From Oscheius tipulae (taxonomy: Eukaryota > Nematoda > Chromadorea > Rhabditida > Rhabditidae): a DNA stretch of 64,000 nt. Location: NCBI GenBank assembly GCA_037178975.1, contig JASJZH010000002.1, forward strand, positions 8,731,501-8,795,500, in the 5' to 3' direction. Of the stretch, positions 21,920-32,132 are shown one piece after another. Below the pieces are notes generated by a model. The model was not told the DNA's origin and ran no database searches. It saw only the letters and a list, made by a program, of their open reading frames with translations. Both the position numbers and the translations under genes were made by a program. Position 1 is the first letter of the stretch; every line of letters starts with the position of its first letter.

Positions 21920-24900
21920 TTATTTCGAACAATTTGTGTTGAGCTGCTGCGCTTCAACGAGTCTCGAATACTTTCCGTCCAGATGAAGGAGTTGACTGTG
22001 GGAACCGCACTCGACTACTGCTCCTTTCTCAATGACATATATCCTGAAAATCGGAGGTATTTTTCTACAAGAAGCCTTACTTGTCACAGTTCTGTATACT
22101 ACTCAGTCTGTGAGCGATCGTAATACTCGTCCGCCCCAGACTGGCATCGTTCAGTGCTCGTTGAACGACTTCCTCGCTTTCCGTGTCGAGAGCAGAAGTG
22201 GCCTCGTCCAGAAGAATAATCTTTGGGTCTCGAACCAGGGCTCGAGCTATGGCTATTCTCTGTTTCTGACCTCCGGAAAGAGAACGTCCCTTTTCGCCAA
22301 CATCGGTTTCGTACCCCTTAAAGCAAACTGTTTCTGTCTTTGTCTCTCTACCTCCGTGTCTTTTCACTACTCTCTGTCTCTTTAAAACCCACCGCTGGAA
22401 AAGCTTCAATGAAATTTGCTGCATTTGCGGTTCGACAAGCATGCACGACCTTCTCCAAAGGAACTTTCCCAGCGCCCATTGTTATATTTTCGATGATTGA
22501 CCCTAAACCTTATATATATATATACATATATAAAAAAATTAACCTTTGAAAAGAACGGGTTCTTGGGAGACCAACGCCACATTGCTGCGAAGGTGATGTA
22601 GATTCAGAGAACGGATGTTGTGCTCGTCTACTTTCTAAAAATGGGACATGAAAATCAGACAAGAAAGATTTCTGTCTCAGCCCAATCTCCTAGCATCATC
22701 TGACAGCCTCACAGGATCTAGACATTTCTGTTCCAGCATCCGTAACTTCAGACTGATCCAGTTTCCTGAAAAGTTTGAGCAACAACCAAATTAAAAACGT
22801 GTCTCTATTTCTATCAACTTCAAAAAAAATCCAAATAGTGTTTGCGCTGGATCAGAGCACTTTTTCACGACTCGGGAAGAGACGACAGGGCTGACGGGAA
22901 GCTTCTGATAGAGAAGAGGCATCGAAAGCGAAACTGCCATAAAGTTGCAAACCTACAAAAAAGATTCTAGAAACTTTTTGCAACTTGGCTCGCTTTCGTT
23001 TTTGACTTGTAACAAACGAAGTTCCGAAGTTTTCAGTCTACCGGAAGCTTCCTGCTAGCGTTGTCGCCTCTTTTCTCCAAGCTCAGCATTTCTACTTTTC
23101 TCTACAGAGAAATAGAGACATTCAAACAGTAGCGCTACAGTTTCTTTCGCGTTCTGTTATGGTAAAGAGAAAAAAAGGATAGCTATCTCGTGAAACCGCC
23201 ACTTGCTAGTAGCCATCGAAAGATGGCGTCCGTGCTCGGCCGTTCTGGCTCCTTGGGCTCTTCCATGGATTCACAGCGGTGTTTGGTATAGTTCATGGGA
23301 AAAACTGATATGCACTGATTCAGCGCCCAAACTCTTTGAAAGGTAGAAGTTGACAGAATAAAGACACTTTGGTTGTTGTTCAAAGTTTTTAGGAGAGTGG
23401 TCTGCCTGAGGTTACGGAAGCTGGACAAGATACATTCTGGTAGACTAAGGCTGCTTCAAAACCCTCGTTATCTTGTTGCCTATTTTTATGGCTGCAGGCG
23501 TAAAAGCCCTGTATGCTGTCGTGTCTTTTGTTTTGATAGTTGTAGCGTTGTTGAATTCTGGTTGCTTTACATTAGAATCTCCCTGTCACTGCGAAAAGAG
23601 GTAAGTTCACAAAGAACACATCTGTGAATGAACAAAATTTGCTTACCACCTGTCCACTGTTCGCCAAATAGAACCTTTCCAATAGGGCAATTGTTGTGCT
23701 CTTGCCGCATCCTGAGGCTCCAACCAGTGCTATACTTTGTCCCTTTTTCACCGAGATAGAAAGTTGTCGGGACACCAAAAGATCCGGTCTCGATGGATAG
23801 GCAAAGTCCACTTTAAAAAGAGTTATATTTCCTTGGATTTCCTGGAAAAGGTTGTGAATGAGACAGAGAAACAGAAAAAAGCTTACAGGTTTGTCTCCTC
23901 CCTCGATGGCTTCTCTCATTATCTCTTCCTGATCAATGAGTTTGAAAAATTGTTTCGCCGAGCTAGCTGCTCGAACAATTTCAGGGAAGAAAGGTGCTGA
24001 ATACATCACGCTCCATCCAGCAATCTGCGAGCCCATGAAGGCAAAGAAGATTGTGTCAACAGAAGCTCGTCCAGAGTAGATCAGATATGTGGCCAGGCCA
24101 TAGCCACAGAGATCACAGAAAAAGACGAAGCTTTGGGTCAGAGCATAGTTCATCGAGTTGACGAACCCTAACTGGAAGAATGTCTCACTCTGCGTTGCTT
24201 AAGAAATCTATCCTTACCCGCCTGTCATAGGTCACGGACCTGGTCAGCTGATCAGAAAATTTCTTGAGGAAATGGTCTTCCACTGTTAACAGCTGGATTG
24301 TTCTAGCCTGCTCGACGATTTCGATTGAATACTGTAAGACTCTTGCTCAGGATAAGGTGTTCTCCCACCTCTCCACTCTGATCCTCCAACTCCTTTCGCT
24401 TCCTTGAAGCATTGGCCACCTTAACGTTCAAAATAGCCAAGATCAGTATACTAAGGCAAAGTCCAAAGCCCAAAAAGCCCAATTCCCATGAAAATACGAA
24501 GGCTATTGTCAATCCAACAAAAACTGCCGAGACATTGGTCATGTTGATGCTCATGTGGTAGTCAAAGGCCTGAAAAGTACGGTCAAGTTGACAGAGATCC
24601 TATACCGGAATACAATTGGGAGCATGCTGAGCAATCTTGGCCACACAGGCAGCTGGAGAGGACTGTGGCTGGTCGAAAGTGTAGAAGGAGCGGTAGAGAA
24701 GGGAGCGCAGAGCACGGACCTTCAGCTTGGCCATAACTCTTTCTGCTGTCCAGCCGGAAAAGGTGTACATTCCAGTCTGGGTAACCCAAGACAGCCCTCC
24801 ACAGAGGAGACAGACCAGAAAAGTCAGCATTCCGTTTGTGACATAGTTCTCTTTGTTTTCCTGAAAGAATACGTTTGAACATTCGCTCTCTCTCTCTCTC

Positions 24901-27820
24901 TCTGACTCTTTGTCTCTCTGTCTCATTGCCTCTTTTACTCTCTGTCCTTCTGTCTCTCTGTCTTCCTCCCTATCTCTTTGTTACTCTGTCCTTCTGTCTT
25001 TCTGTGTCTATGTGTCTCTTTGTCTCCCCATCTCTCTGTCTCTCGGTCATTCTGGCTCTCTGTCTATCTCTGTCCAACAAACTAACCGTCTTCACTGCTC
25101 TGAAGGCTAGGTTACACTGAACAGCAAGCAATGGCATCTCTAGACCTCTAGCGAGAGCAAAAGCCAGTCCAATGAATGCTTTACCAAGATTCCCACTCAA
25201 ATTCGAATAAAGTAGCCAGAGACCACTGCTTGAATGTCTCCTATTTATATACTCCCCAGAACCAATTTCTTCTGTCTTGTCCGAGAAGGACACACGTTTG
25301 GACTGTCTTTGAGAGAGTCTAAGCAAAGTTACAGTTTTGAAATGGCTCCTACTTTCTCATTGAACGCTCTCTGGACATGCCGAACTCTTCGTTGTTGACC
25401 TGGCCGGCTTGGTTGATCTCTTGGGCTCTAGCTAGTCGGGCATAGATTCCTCCTTTTTCGATTAGGCCGTCATGGGTTCCTATAAACTTTAGATTAAGCA
25501 GAGAGACAGAGAAGCTGTATTGCTACCTTCTTCCACCACGGTTCCATTGTCCAGAACATAGATTCTGTTCACATCTTTCAGAGTGCTCAGTCGGTGAGCA
25601 ATAATGACAGTTGTTCGACCTTTTGCTGCTCTGTTCAAAGCCGCCTGTTAGGAATACTGTGAGAAAGAGTATAGTGTGGATCTACCTGTACAACTCTTTC
25701 ACTTTCCGTGTCCAGAGCAGACGTCGCCTCGTCGAGAAGAAGAATCTTCGGATCAGTAGAGATTGCTCTGGCTATCGCAATCCTCTGTTTTTGTCCACCA
25801 GATAGTGCTACTCCTCCAACTCCTAAGAGGGTGTCGTAGCCCTGAACCTATTTTTCGCAGAATTAAAAAGTCCAGTTACATTCTGTAGCTGTCCAATGAA
25901 CTCATCTGCCCTCGCTATTCGAGCAGCTCTTCTGGCATCTTTCTCAGTGATGCCCTCTCTGCCCAAAAGGATATTTTCCATTACTGTACCGTTGAAAAGG
26001 CAAGGCTCTTGCTCAACCACCCCGATGATCTGTAAGTACACTTTATTGAGTCTTCTATTCCATACTTTTCTAAGCGACCGAACATTGATTCTTTCGATTG
26101 GAATGTCGTCTACTGTGATTTCTCCTGAGACTGTATCGTACAATCTGGTCAAGAGACCGATCTAGAAGAAGATACAAAAGCTATAGTGCTTGACTCACAG
26201 ATGTACTCTTGCCGCAGCCACTCTTCCCGACCAGAGCGATAGACTCTCCGGTTTTGGCTTCCCAGGAGACTCCCTGAATGGATGGCATTCACTGACTCTG
26301 TCACACACCTTCAATATCTGTGTGTCCCTGTGAGGATACGAGAATGTCACATCTTTTACTGTAATGTTTCCTTTAGCCCCGTCCAAAGTGATTCCGCCAT
26401 CGAGATGTGGAGCTACCTTCGGTCTCTGCAATCCAGAAGTCAGTAAAACAAGAATCGTACCCTATCAATGGTCTCATAGATCGCTCCTGCCGCTATTCTC
26501 GCCTTCAGTATGGCCATCATGTGCGGTCCCAGCAGGCCCAGATAGTAGCCAGTCAGACTGACAGTGTTGACAATGAGGATTACGTCTCCTCCTCGAGTAA
26601 CCCAGCCATTGAAGAACCCGTAAATCCCTACCCTGGAGGAAGCGTCATTGAAGTTTAAGTTAGACTTACCAGAATGTAACACCCATAATTCCATAGATTT
26701 GAACGAATGCAAGGCCTTCAAAGAATCCTACCCAGAAATTGTACTTGACCGCGGGTGGGACGATAGTGTCCAAGGTTTCCTCGTACTTTTGAACCATGTG
26801 TTCTTGGGCATTGCAAGCAGCCACTGTTTTAACATTCATTATTGCCTCCTCGACTACGATAGCTGATTCTGTGGTCCTTTCTTGCATGTGGATTGCGTAT
26901 CGGGACGCTACCTGAACTCTCTTCATGCCTCTCTGCCATTCTGTCGTTCTCTCTTCCTGCTCACCCACCTTGCCCATGAGTCCAAGGGTCCAAGCCGAAA
27001 TTGGACCCATTGTGACAGAGATCAGTGTCAGTTGCCAGTTGATGAAGCAGCAAACAACAATCGATGAGATGAACATGGAAAAACCACGGAGAAGCATCCC
27101 AAGCTTCTCTCCGAGTCCATCCTCGATCTTTTGAATATTGCTGGGAGCAGATGAAGATTTCAAAGGGCCGACTTACGAGTTGAGCAAAGAAGTGATTGCT
27201 CCAGAATTGTTCTCTCCAAACCAGGCAGCGTCTTGTCGCAAGACAGCTGCCAAAAACTGACGACGAAGTGTGTTCACCATGTCACAGCATCCTCTGTGAA
27301 GGAGCCAGCCCTGGAAACGGTGAGTGACAGTGACAGTGACAGCCAACGAACCTGAAGATACGTAGTTACCAACGAAGCAACTCCTCCAGCTGCCAATAGC
27401 ACCAACCAGACTTTGACATCTTCCACTAACTCTGGATTTTCTACATTCTGAAACCCTGTATCCTTAGAAAAAGCGAAACACAAACGTTTCTATCCTTTAA
27501 AAACATCGAAGTGATCATTCCACCAAAAACCAGAACCATTGGCTGGACAGCTCCGCCAAAACAGGCAAAGACTGACCCCAAAAAAATACATATTTTGTTG
27601 TGGAAAGACGCAAAACGGAACTGAAAAAACTGTTAGGCAAAATCTGTAAACGTACTCACTAGTTCTCGGTAGGAAACTGGTCTAGTGTCTGACTCTTCTT
27701 TTTCGAGGTCGCCTCTAAACAGTGACCATTTTTCAAAGACCTTGGAATCTACCGGCAAAGAAAAACGTCAGCTAGAAATTGGTATAGTTTACTAAATATT
27801 CCTTTTTCTCTCTTTCGCAT
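21920..27820 (-). CDS. P-glycoprotein, ABCB full transporter (copy 2)
   Basis: Twenty-five minus-strand exons, phases agreeing, 1251 residues: 27753-27820, 27660-27714, 27486-27620, 27352-27447, 27177-27310, 26969-27140, 26670-26911, 26461-26632, 26309-26425, 26199-26273, 26066-26161, 25880-26029, 25686-25841, 25527-25644, 25353-25479, 25087-25318, 24606-24860, 24369-24569, 24218-24331, 23887-24171, 23647-23841, 22544-22634, 22393-22502, 22081-22316, 21920-22043. NBD1: GKSGCGKST near residue 413, [34 protein letters not shown]2: GASGCGKST near residue 1041, [32 protein letters not shown]. Several exon borders and lengths (55, 195 and 91 nt exons) equal those of copy 1, so the two are tandem duplicates that later lost or gained introns. 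ATG lies 5 nt after TTTTCAG. Its 1-kb intron (22635-23646) holds a small gene candidate. Confidence 0.95.
22696..22940 (-). CDS. Candidate small gene nested in a P-glycoprotein intron, same strand
   Basis: Exons 22819-22940 and 22696-22765, phases agreeing, 63 residues; ATG 22938-22940, TGA 22696-22698. Donor AA|GTTGAT is weak, acceptor CTTTTCAG|G good. A TTTTTTGTAG acceptor lies 15 nt before the ATG, as for trans-splicing. Composition is ordinary for a soluble protein: Met-rich start, [29 protein letters not shown], Cys in CSDP and SCEA. No family recognised. Alternatively these are unused or alternative exons of the host transporter. Confidence 0.4.
24870..25080. repeat. Simple repeat (TCTCTGTC)n, about 200 bp
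   Basis: Imperfect TCTCTGTCTC array filling a P-glycoprotein copy 2 intron (24861-25086). Transcribed strand orientation gives GAGACAGAGA RNA. It creates long spurious open frames. Confidence 0.9.
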
Positions 27821-27825
27821 TCGTT

Positions 27826-29095
27826 CTGAAAATATTAGATCATGTTAGTCTAATAAATAGAATGAGATTATTCATTGAACAGTACACGTTACAGTCAAAA
27901 ACAACTCGAGAAACAAGAGAAACGTAGAGAATGACAGAGAGATTGAATAGACAGAGAGAGATAAAAAGATAGAGGGACACAAAGATAAAGAGACAGAGAG
28001 GCACAGTGGCATAGAGAGAGACAAAGAGACAGAGTGACAGAGAGACAGAGAAATTCGAAAAAAAAACTCTAACTAACCCGTCATTTTTCAGTGCCAAAAT
28101 GTGATGGTGGCCTGACAACACAGCCTGTACCCGTCTCAGGGTGTAAGGCGCGTCCAGATCGTAATGTGCTACTTTTTGATGGAGTGGCCAGTCTTAGATC
28201 ATAGAGCGTCAAAAAAACACCGCCCATCAAGATTTCTTTATAGTTTCGTCCGCCAGGGGGCTAAACTTCTATTTATTGGGAGGAGGGGGTGAACAGGAGA
28301 GAAAGTTCTAGAGATCGATGTGCAGCAAAAGTAAAGTGGGAACTGGTAAATCGAATAGCAGAAGTAAGGGGTTCACTTCAGCTAGATGAACTGTTAATCA
28401 AACACGATTAGTAGCATGATGATGCGTTGCTACGATTAGCGCACGCGATCTTTGCTGGCAGACGAGGTTGGAACTGGGATTGATCAAGCAGAGACTTCTG
28501 GTTGTCAGTCCTCTTTTCTTAGAGACAGAGTCACCGCGAAATTGCGGAGTCTTGGTGGGGCCATGAAGCAAGAAAGATAAACAAGGATGATAGAGATGGT
28601 GATGGGGGTCACATAAAGGGGGAACTGCCCCTGGTGGAAGAGGGGTAGAGAAGTTTTGACAGATGAACAAGATCATAGTGCCACTGGAAGCAAGAATTAG
28701 AGCATTCCTGAACTAAATAGTTGCCGATTATTAGTCACACTGTCTGGAAACATCGATCATTCCATGTTTCTCAAACCATGAGTCAAAGAGAGACAGAGGG
28801 ACAGAGAGATAACTAAACAGAGAGACAGAGAGAGAGACAAAAAGACAGAGATACAGAGAAACAGAGAAATGTCACAGAGTCACAAGAAAAGTGCGACAGA
28901 ACAAGAGACAGAAGGGTATAAAGGTTGAACCTCACATGTTCTTCGGAGGTTGAACCCTGTCTCCCTCTTGTCTGCTCAAAGGGAAAAGGTAGCCTCCCAT
29001 GAAAAGGGGTAGGCAAACAAAAGAGGACCGAGACTTGGAGAGTAGAGATTCGAAGAAAACACAAATCGTGAGAATTGCTTTATTAGGCTGACCTG
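27826..29095. other. Gap: upstream of P-glycoprotein copy 2
   Basis: 27905-28055 and 28785-28870 are (GAGACAGA)n arrays. 28100-28780 shows no supported exon on either strand. AATAAA of the MSP-like gene lies at 29078-29083 (minus strand). Confidence 0.5.
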
Positions 29096-29813
29096 CTAGT
29101 ATCCTCCAGCACAGGGCGTAGCGTCCATCTTGTGGTTGATGGCCTCCTTCGTCTCGTGGAGCCAGCCGGACAGCCAGCCCTTCTCGTCCGTCTTCTTCAT
29201 CGCCTTCAGCTCCTTCACGTAGTCGGCGATCGACTCACAGTCACGAGCCGTACGGATAGCTTCCTTCTCCTCGTCGTGGCCGATGATGACGTCCTCGACT
29301 CCGACCGGACCCTTTTTGTCAGCCCAGACCATCAAAGCCGAGCCCGGCAGATCGATGACAGTGTTCGGAGCAGAAAACTCGTCGGCGAACTTGATGGCCA
29401 GTGAGAGTGCCTTCTGTCTCTTGGTCTCGGCTCCGATCGTATTGATCCAGCGCGTCAGCTCGGGAATCTTGTCGCTGTCCACGATGCGGACGTAGCCCTT
29501 CAGATGGTGACCGGACTTGTTCCACATGCCGACACGGTCCGTGTAAATTTGGACAGTCAGCTCGACGACGGTCCTTCCAGCGATGCGCAGCCGATCAGCG
29601 TCCGGGTGGATGAACCTGGCATCCTCCGGAGCCAGGACGAGTTTGAGCAGAATGTCGCTGGGCAGGTTGTTGCGCAGGACGAGCTTCTTCGTCACTTGTC
29701 CTTTGCTACTAGACGAGACGACCAGCTCCGTCGGGGTGGGAATGATCCTAAAGACTAATCTCTGTCACTGTCACTGGTAGAAAAAGTAGAGATACTCACG
29801 GCGGGCAGTACAT
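29096..29813 (-). CDS. MSP-like (major sperm protein fold) domain protein
   Basis: Exons 29800-29813 and 29096-29747, 221 residues. The short first exon gives MYCPP, then PTPTELVVSSSSKGQV and TKKLVLRNNLPSDILLKLV, a beta-sandwich pattern like MSP/VAP domains, with PEDARFIHPDADRLRIAG and VELTVQI after it (residues about 5-75). The rest has no recognised domain; it contains WLHETKEAINHKMD near the C-terminus. MSP-domain proteins are abundant in nematodes, acting in sperm motility or as FFAT-motif readers; which applies here is unknown. Signal AATAAA follows the stop. A TTTGTCTAG acceptor about 30 nt upstream of the ATG and a 140-bp distance to the upstream gene on the same strand fit an operon. 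The MSP call is by pattern and moderate. Confidence 0.6.
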
Positions 29814-29953
29814 AGTCGGAGACGAACGTTGTCCAACGAGGCGACTAGACAAACCTTTGAGATGTTTTATTGCTGCAATTCGTAACTTTTACAAAGTTGA
29901 AAGCAATATTCATTTCCAGAAAGTTTGAATTGGAAGAAAGCAAAAAGATATAT

Positions 29954-30319
29954 TCAGGTTGTAATTAGGAGAACAAAGAAAAGAACAAAAAGCGCCATGT
30001 GAACAAAGAGAACGAAGAGAAAGAGACAGACGATGAGGACCGTCTGCCACCGTTTGAACTGTGGTGTCAAAGGTCCGTAGATGTAAATGTGACTAAAAAA
30101 AAGTTCAATAAAAATTGCTTGTCCAAACCCGCCTCCATGTCTGGGTGATTCTGTCCAGGTAGTCCAAAAACTGTCGTAGGTTCTGAAGGTGTCAGAGTAA
30201 AGGACTGTAAGAGATTATGACAAAAACGATGAGACTACCTGGCTACGCATTGACGGCTCCGGACTGTTGTAATTGGATGGCATTGGAGCAGATGGAGCCA
30301 CAGGTCGATGCGATTCCAT
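29954..30319 (-). CDS. Small single-pass membrane protein, 79 residues
   Basis: Exons 30239-30319, 30129-30182, 29954-30058 with agreeing phases. N-terminal half is hydrophilic and Pro/Ser-rich (MESHRPVAPSAPMPSNYNSP), then RQFLDYLDRITQTWRRFKRW, then one long hydrophobic stretch (about residues 51-77, TVLIVCLFLFVLF onward) ending ITT. Looks like a type II or tail-anchored protein with a basic patch before the membrane. Not recognised. The third exon uses the acceptor at 30059 rather than 30094, since only that keeps the hydrophobic frame. It is upstream of the MSP-like gene on the same strand with 140 bp between. Confidence 0.6.
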
Positions 30320-30399
30320 GACCCGATGGCACTGCCGTAAGCTCGGTTTGGTTATGTTTGTTGGACCATGACTCATTGACTCTTTTGGGGAGAAAAACG

Positions 30400-30545
30400 G
30401 TCATTTTGGGGTCTGTCTCTCTGACACGCTGTCTCTTTACCTCTCTGTCTCTCTTTCTTTCTTTCTGTCTGTCCCTCTGTCTCTCTGTTCCTGTCTCTCC
30501 GTCTCGCTGTATATCGGTCTCTCTGTCTCTGTCTTTCTGTTCCTA
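30400..30545. repeat. Simple repeat (TCTCTGTC)n
   Basis: Imperfect array between two divergent small genes; gives rise to spurious frames on both strands. Confidence 0.85.
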
Positions 30546-30653
30546 TCCTGCCCAATGCTCTGACCGCACTTGTCACTTCCCACTCTATCTTGACTCACTT
30601 TCTAGATTGATTCACTCCGCAAACTAATAAAATCGAAAATCAGTCTCACCGTC

Positions 30654-30924
30654 ATGACTACCCAGACAGAACAGTCTTCTATTTCTGTTGTAAGTCTGAA
30701 TATTTTCTTACAATAACATCTCCCAGAATCCCAGTCTTTCGGAGAAACCGGGCATCGATGAAGTTCCGCCGTCGTATGACATGATTCATATCGAGACTGG
30801 GACTCAGCCTCCGGAGCGAAGTGTAAAAGATTACTGTTTCGGCTGCATGGGTATTGTAATTATTTTTGTCATTTTTGCTTTGTTTATCGGTGTTAACGTT
30901 GGATTCGCTATTCTGTCGTCATAA
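30654..30924 (+). CDS. Small PY-motif single-pass membrane protein, 77 residues
   Basis: Exons 30654-30689 and 30727-30924, phases agree, stop TAA. N-terminal part is acidic/Ser-rich and contains VPPSYDMI, a PPxY-type motif that in other proteins binds WW domains of NEDD4-family ligases. A CFGC pair precedes a hydrophobic segment (about residues 54-75, IVIIFVIFALFIG). C-terminus AILSS. Resembles small Cys/PY transmembrane proteins; no family recognised. Divergent from the 29954-30319 gene, 334 bp apart. Confidence 0.6.
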
Positions 30925-31063
30925 TAAACTTTTTGACGACTACAGTTCAGACTTAAAGAGAGACAGAAACCTTCGCTCAATCCTATTGTTAGTTTCTTCG
31001 TTGTCCTGTCTAGCTCATTTTATTGAAAAAGCAGAAAAGTTAGATTGGATCACTTTTGGCCTC

Positions 31064-31402
31064 TTAAGGGGACAATAACATTGCGGGTGTACGGGTGTCC
31101 CCGGGCACTGTTGTAGTGGGTCCCGCGACGAACTTCCCTGAAATCTTTCGCTTTTTTCGGTGCTTTACACGATAATAAAGAAAATTAAGGAAACGCTGTT
31201 ATTCTCCCCTTTTCTCATTTTTTTCATTTTCTATCTATGGTTTTGACGTAAAAGTAGAAGTTTTTGAGGTGTTTTTCGACGCTGAGTTGATTAAAGTCAT
31301 GAAAATTTGTGTAAAACGCTGAAAAGTGCTAAAGATTGATTTTCAACTACAAAAGCCGTGCCTGGGGACATCCATACACCTGCAATGTTACTGTCCCTTT
31401 AA
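31064..31402. mobile_element. MITE with about 45-bp TIRs and TTAA flanks
   Basis: Left arm from 31064 reads TTAAGGGGACAATAACATTG...TGTCCCCGGGCAC; right arm 31358-31402 is its near-perfect reverse complement. TTAA occurs at both outer ends (31064-31067 and 31399-31402), the target typical of piggyBac-type elements. No coding capacity in 339 bp. Confidence 0.8.
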
Positions 31403-32132
31403 ACGTTCTCTTGCAGCTAATCCCTGGACTAAGAGACAGCGAAACAGACAGAGCGAGACAGTTTGTCTAGTCTCCCTCACTTCCCACATTTGTCAGTAGT
31501 CGCCATCAGGTCTGATCCTTCCAGTAGTTTTTGCTCGTCTCCAATCGGCTGCCCCATAAACTTCTTTCACCTACCGTACCATTTGGCGGTAAATTGGCGT
31601 TCGTGCGCGCCCGATTAACGGAGGTCTCCCCCCACTTTGCACTAGCCAAACTATTCGTGTTTAATGATACGTGTTGGCTGCTGGTGCCACCTCTTGATTG
31701 CTAAGAAAAACGGCACAATAATGTGACTGTGACAGCGATAGTAAAGGTGTGTGTGAATTGAGATGTCTGTTAGATAAAGGGCAAGGACACTCGGCACCGT
31801 TTGTCAAAGTTAGTGTGCGGGCTCCGAGCCGAGATAAGATCTGTGGGGATGACACCTTGGGTAGTCGCAGCCGGTCAGAAATACCTCATTAATTAGGGTC
31901 TAATGACTCAGATTGGCGAAAGGAAGTCGTTTGAGATTGAACCTCTGTCAGTGTCTAAACTCAATGAGGATGACAGTGACAGGGCCTGTCTCTCTGCCCC
32001 TCTGTCTAGGAAACTTGAGATTTGACCACTTTATTGAATCACAAAAACCTGTACGCGAATCGTAAGCACCCAGAAGGAAAGAAAGCAAAGGCCAAAAGGT
32101 ACCAGTACACATAATGATAACAATGGACAGTA
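31403..32132. other. Gap: 3' flank of the Pax gene
   Basis: No exon supported. Contains short CAGTGACAG iterations near 31965-31982. Confidence 0.4.

Noticed and set aside
24875-25120. Ser/Leu/Cys/Val-rich frames
   Set aside because: Translation of the (TCTCTGTC)n simple repeat.
27900-28060. CRISPR-like spaced repeats
   Set aside because: Units are irregular 8-10 bp microsatellite variants, no fixed repeat-spacer pattern, and the genome is eukaryotic.
29132-29780. Plus-strand open frames over the MSP-like gene
   Set aside because: Antisense shadows of the minus-strand exon with no splice or start context.
30358-30627. 89-codon frame rich in Ser/Leu/Cys
   Set aside because: Simple-repeat translation between two small genes.
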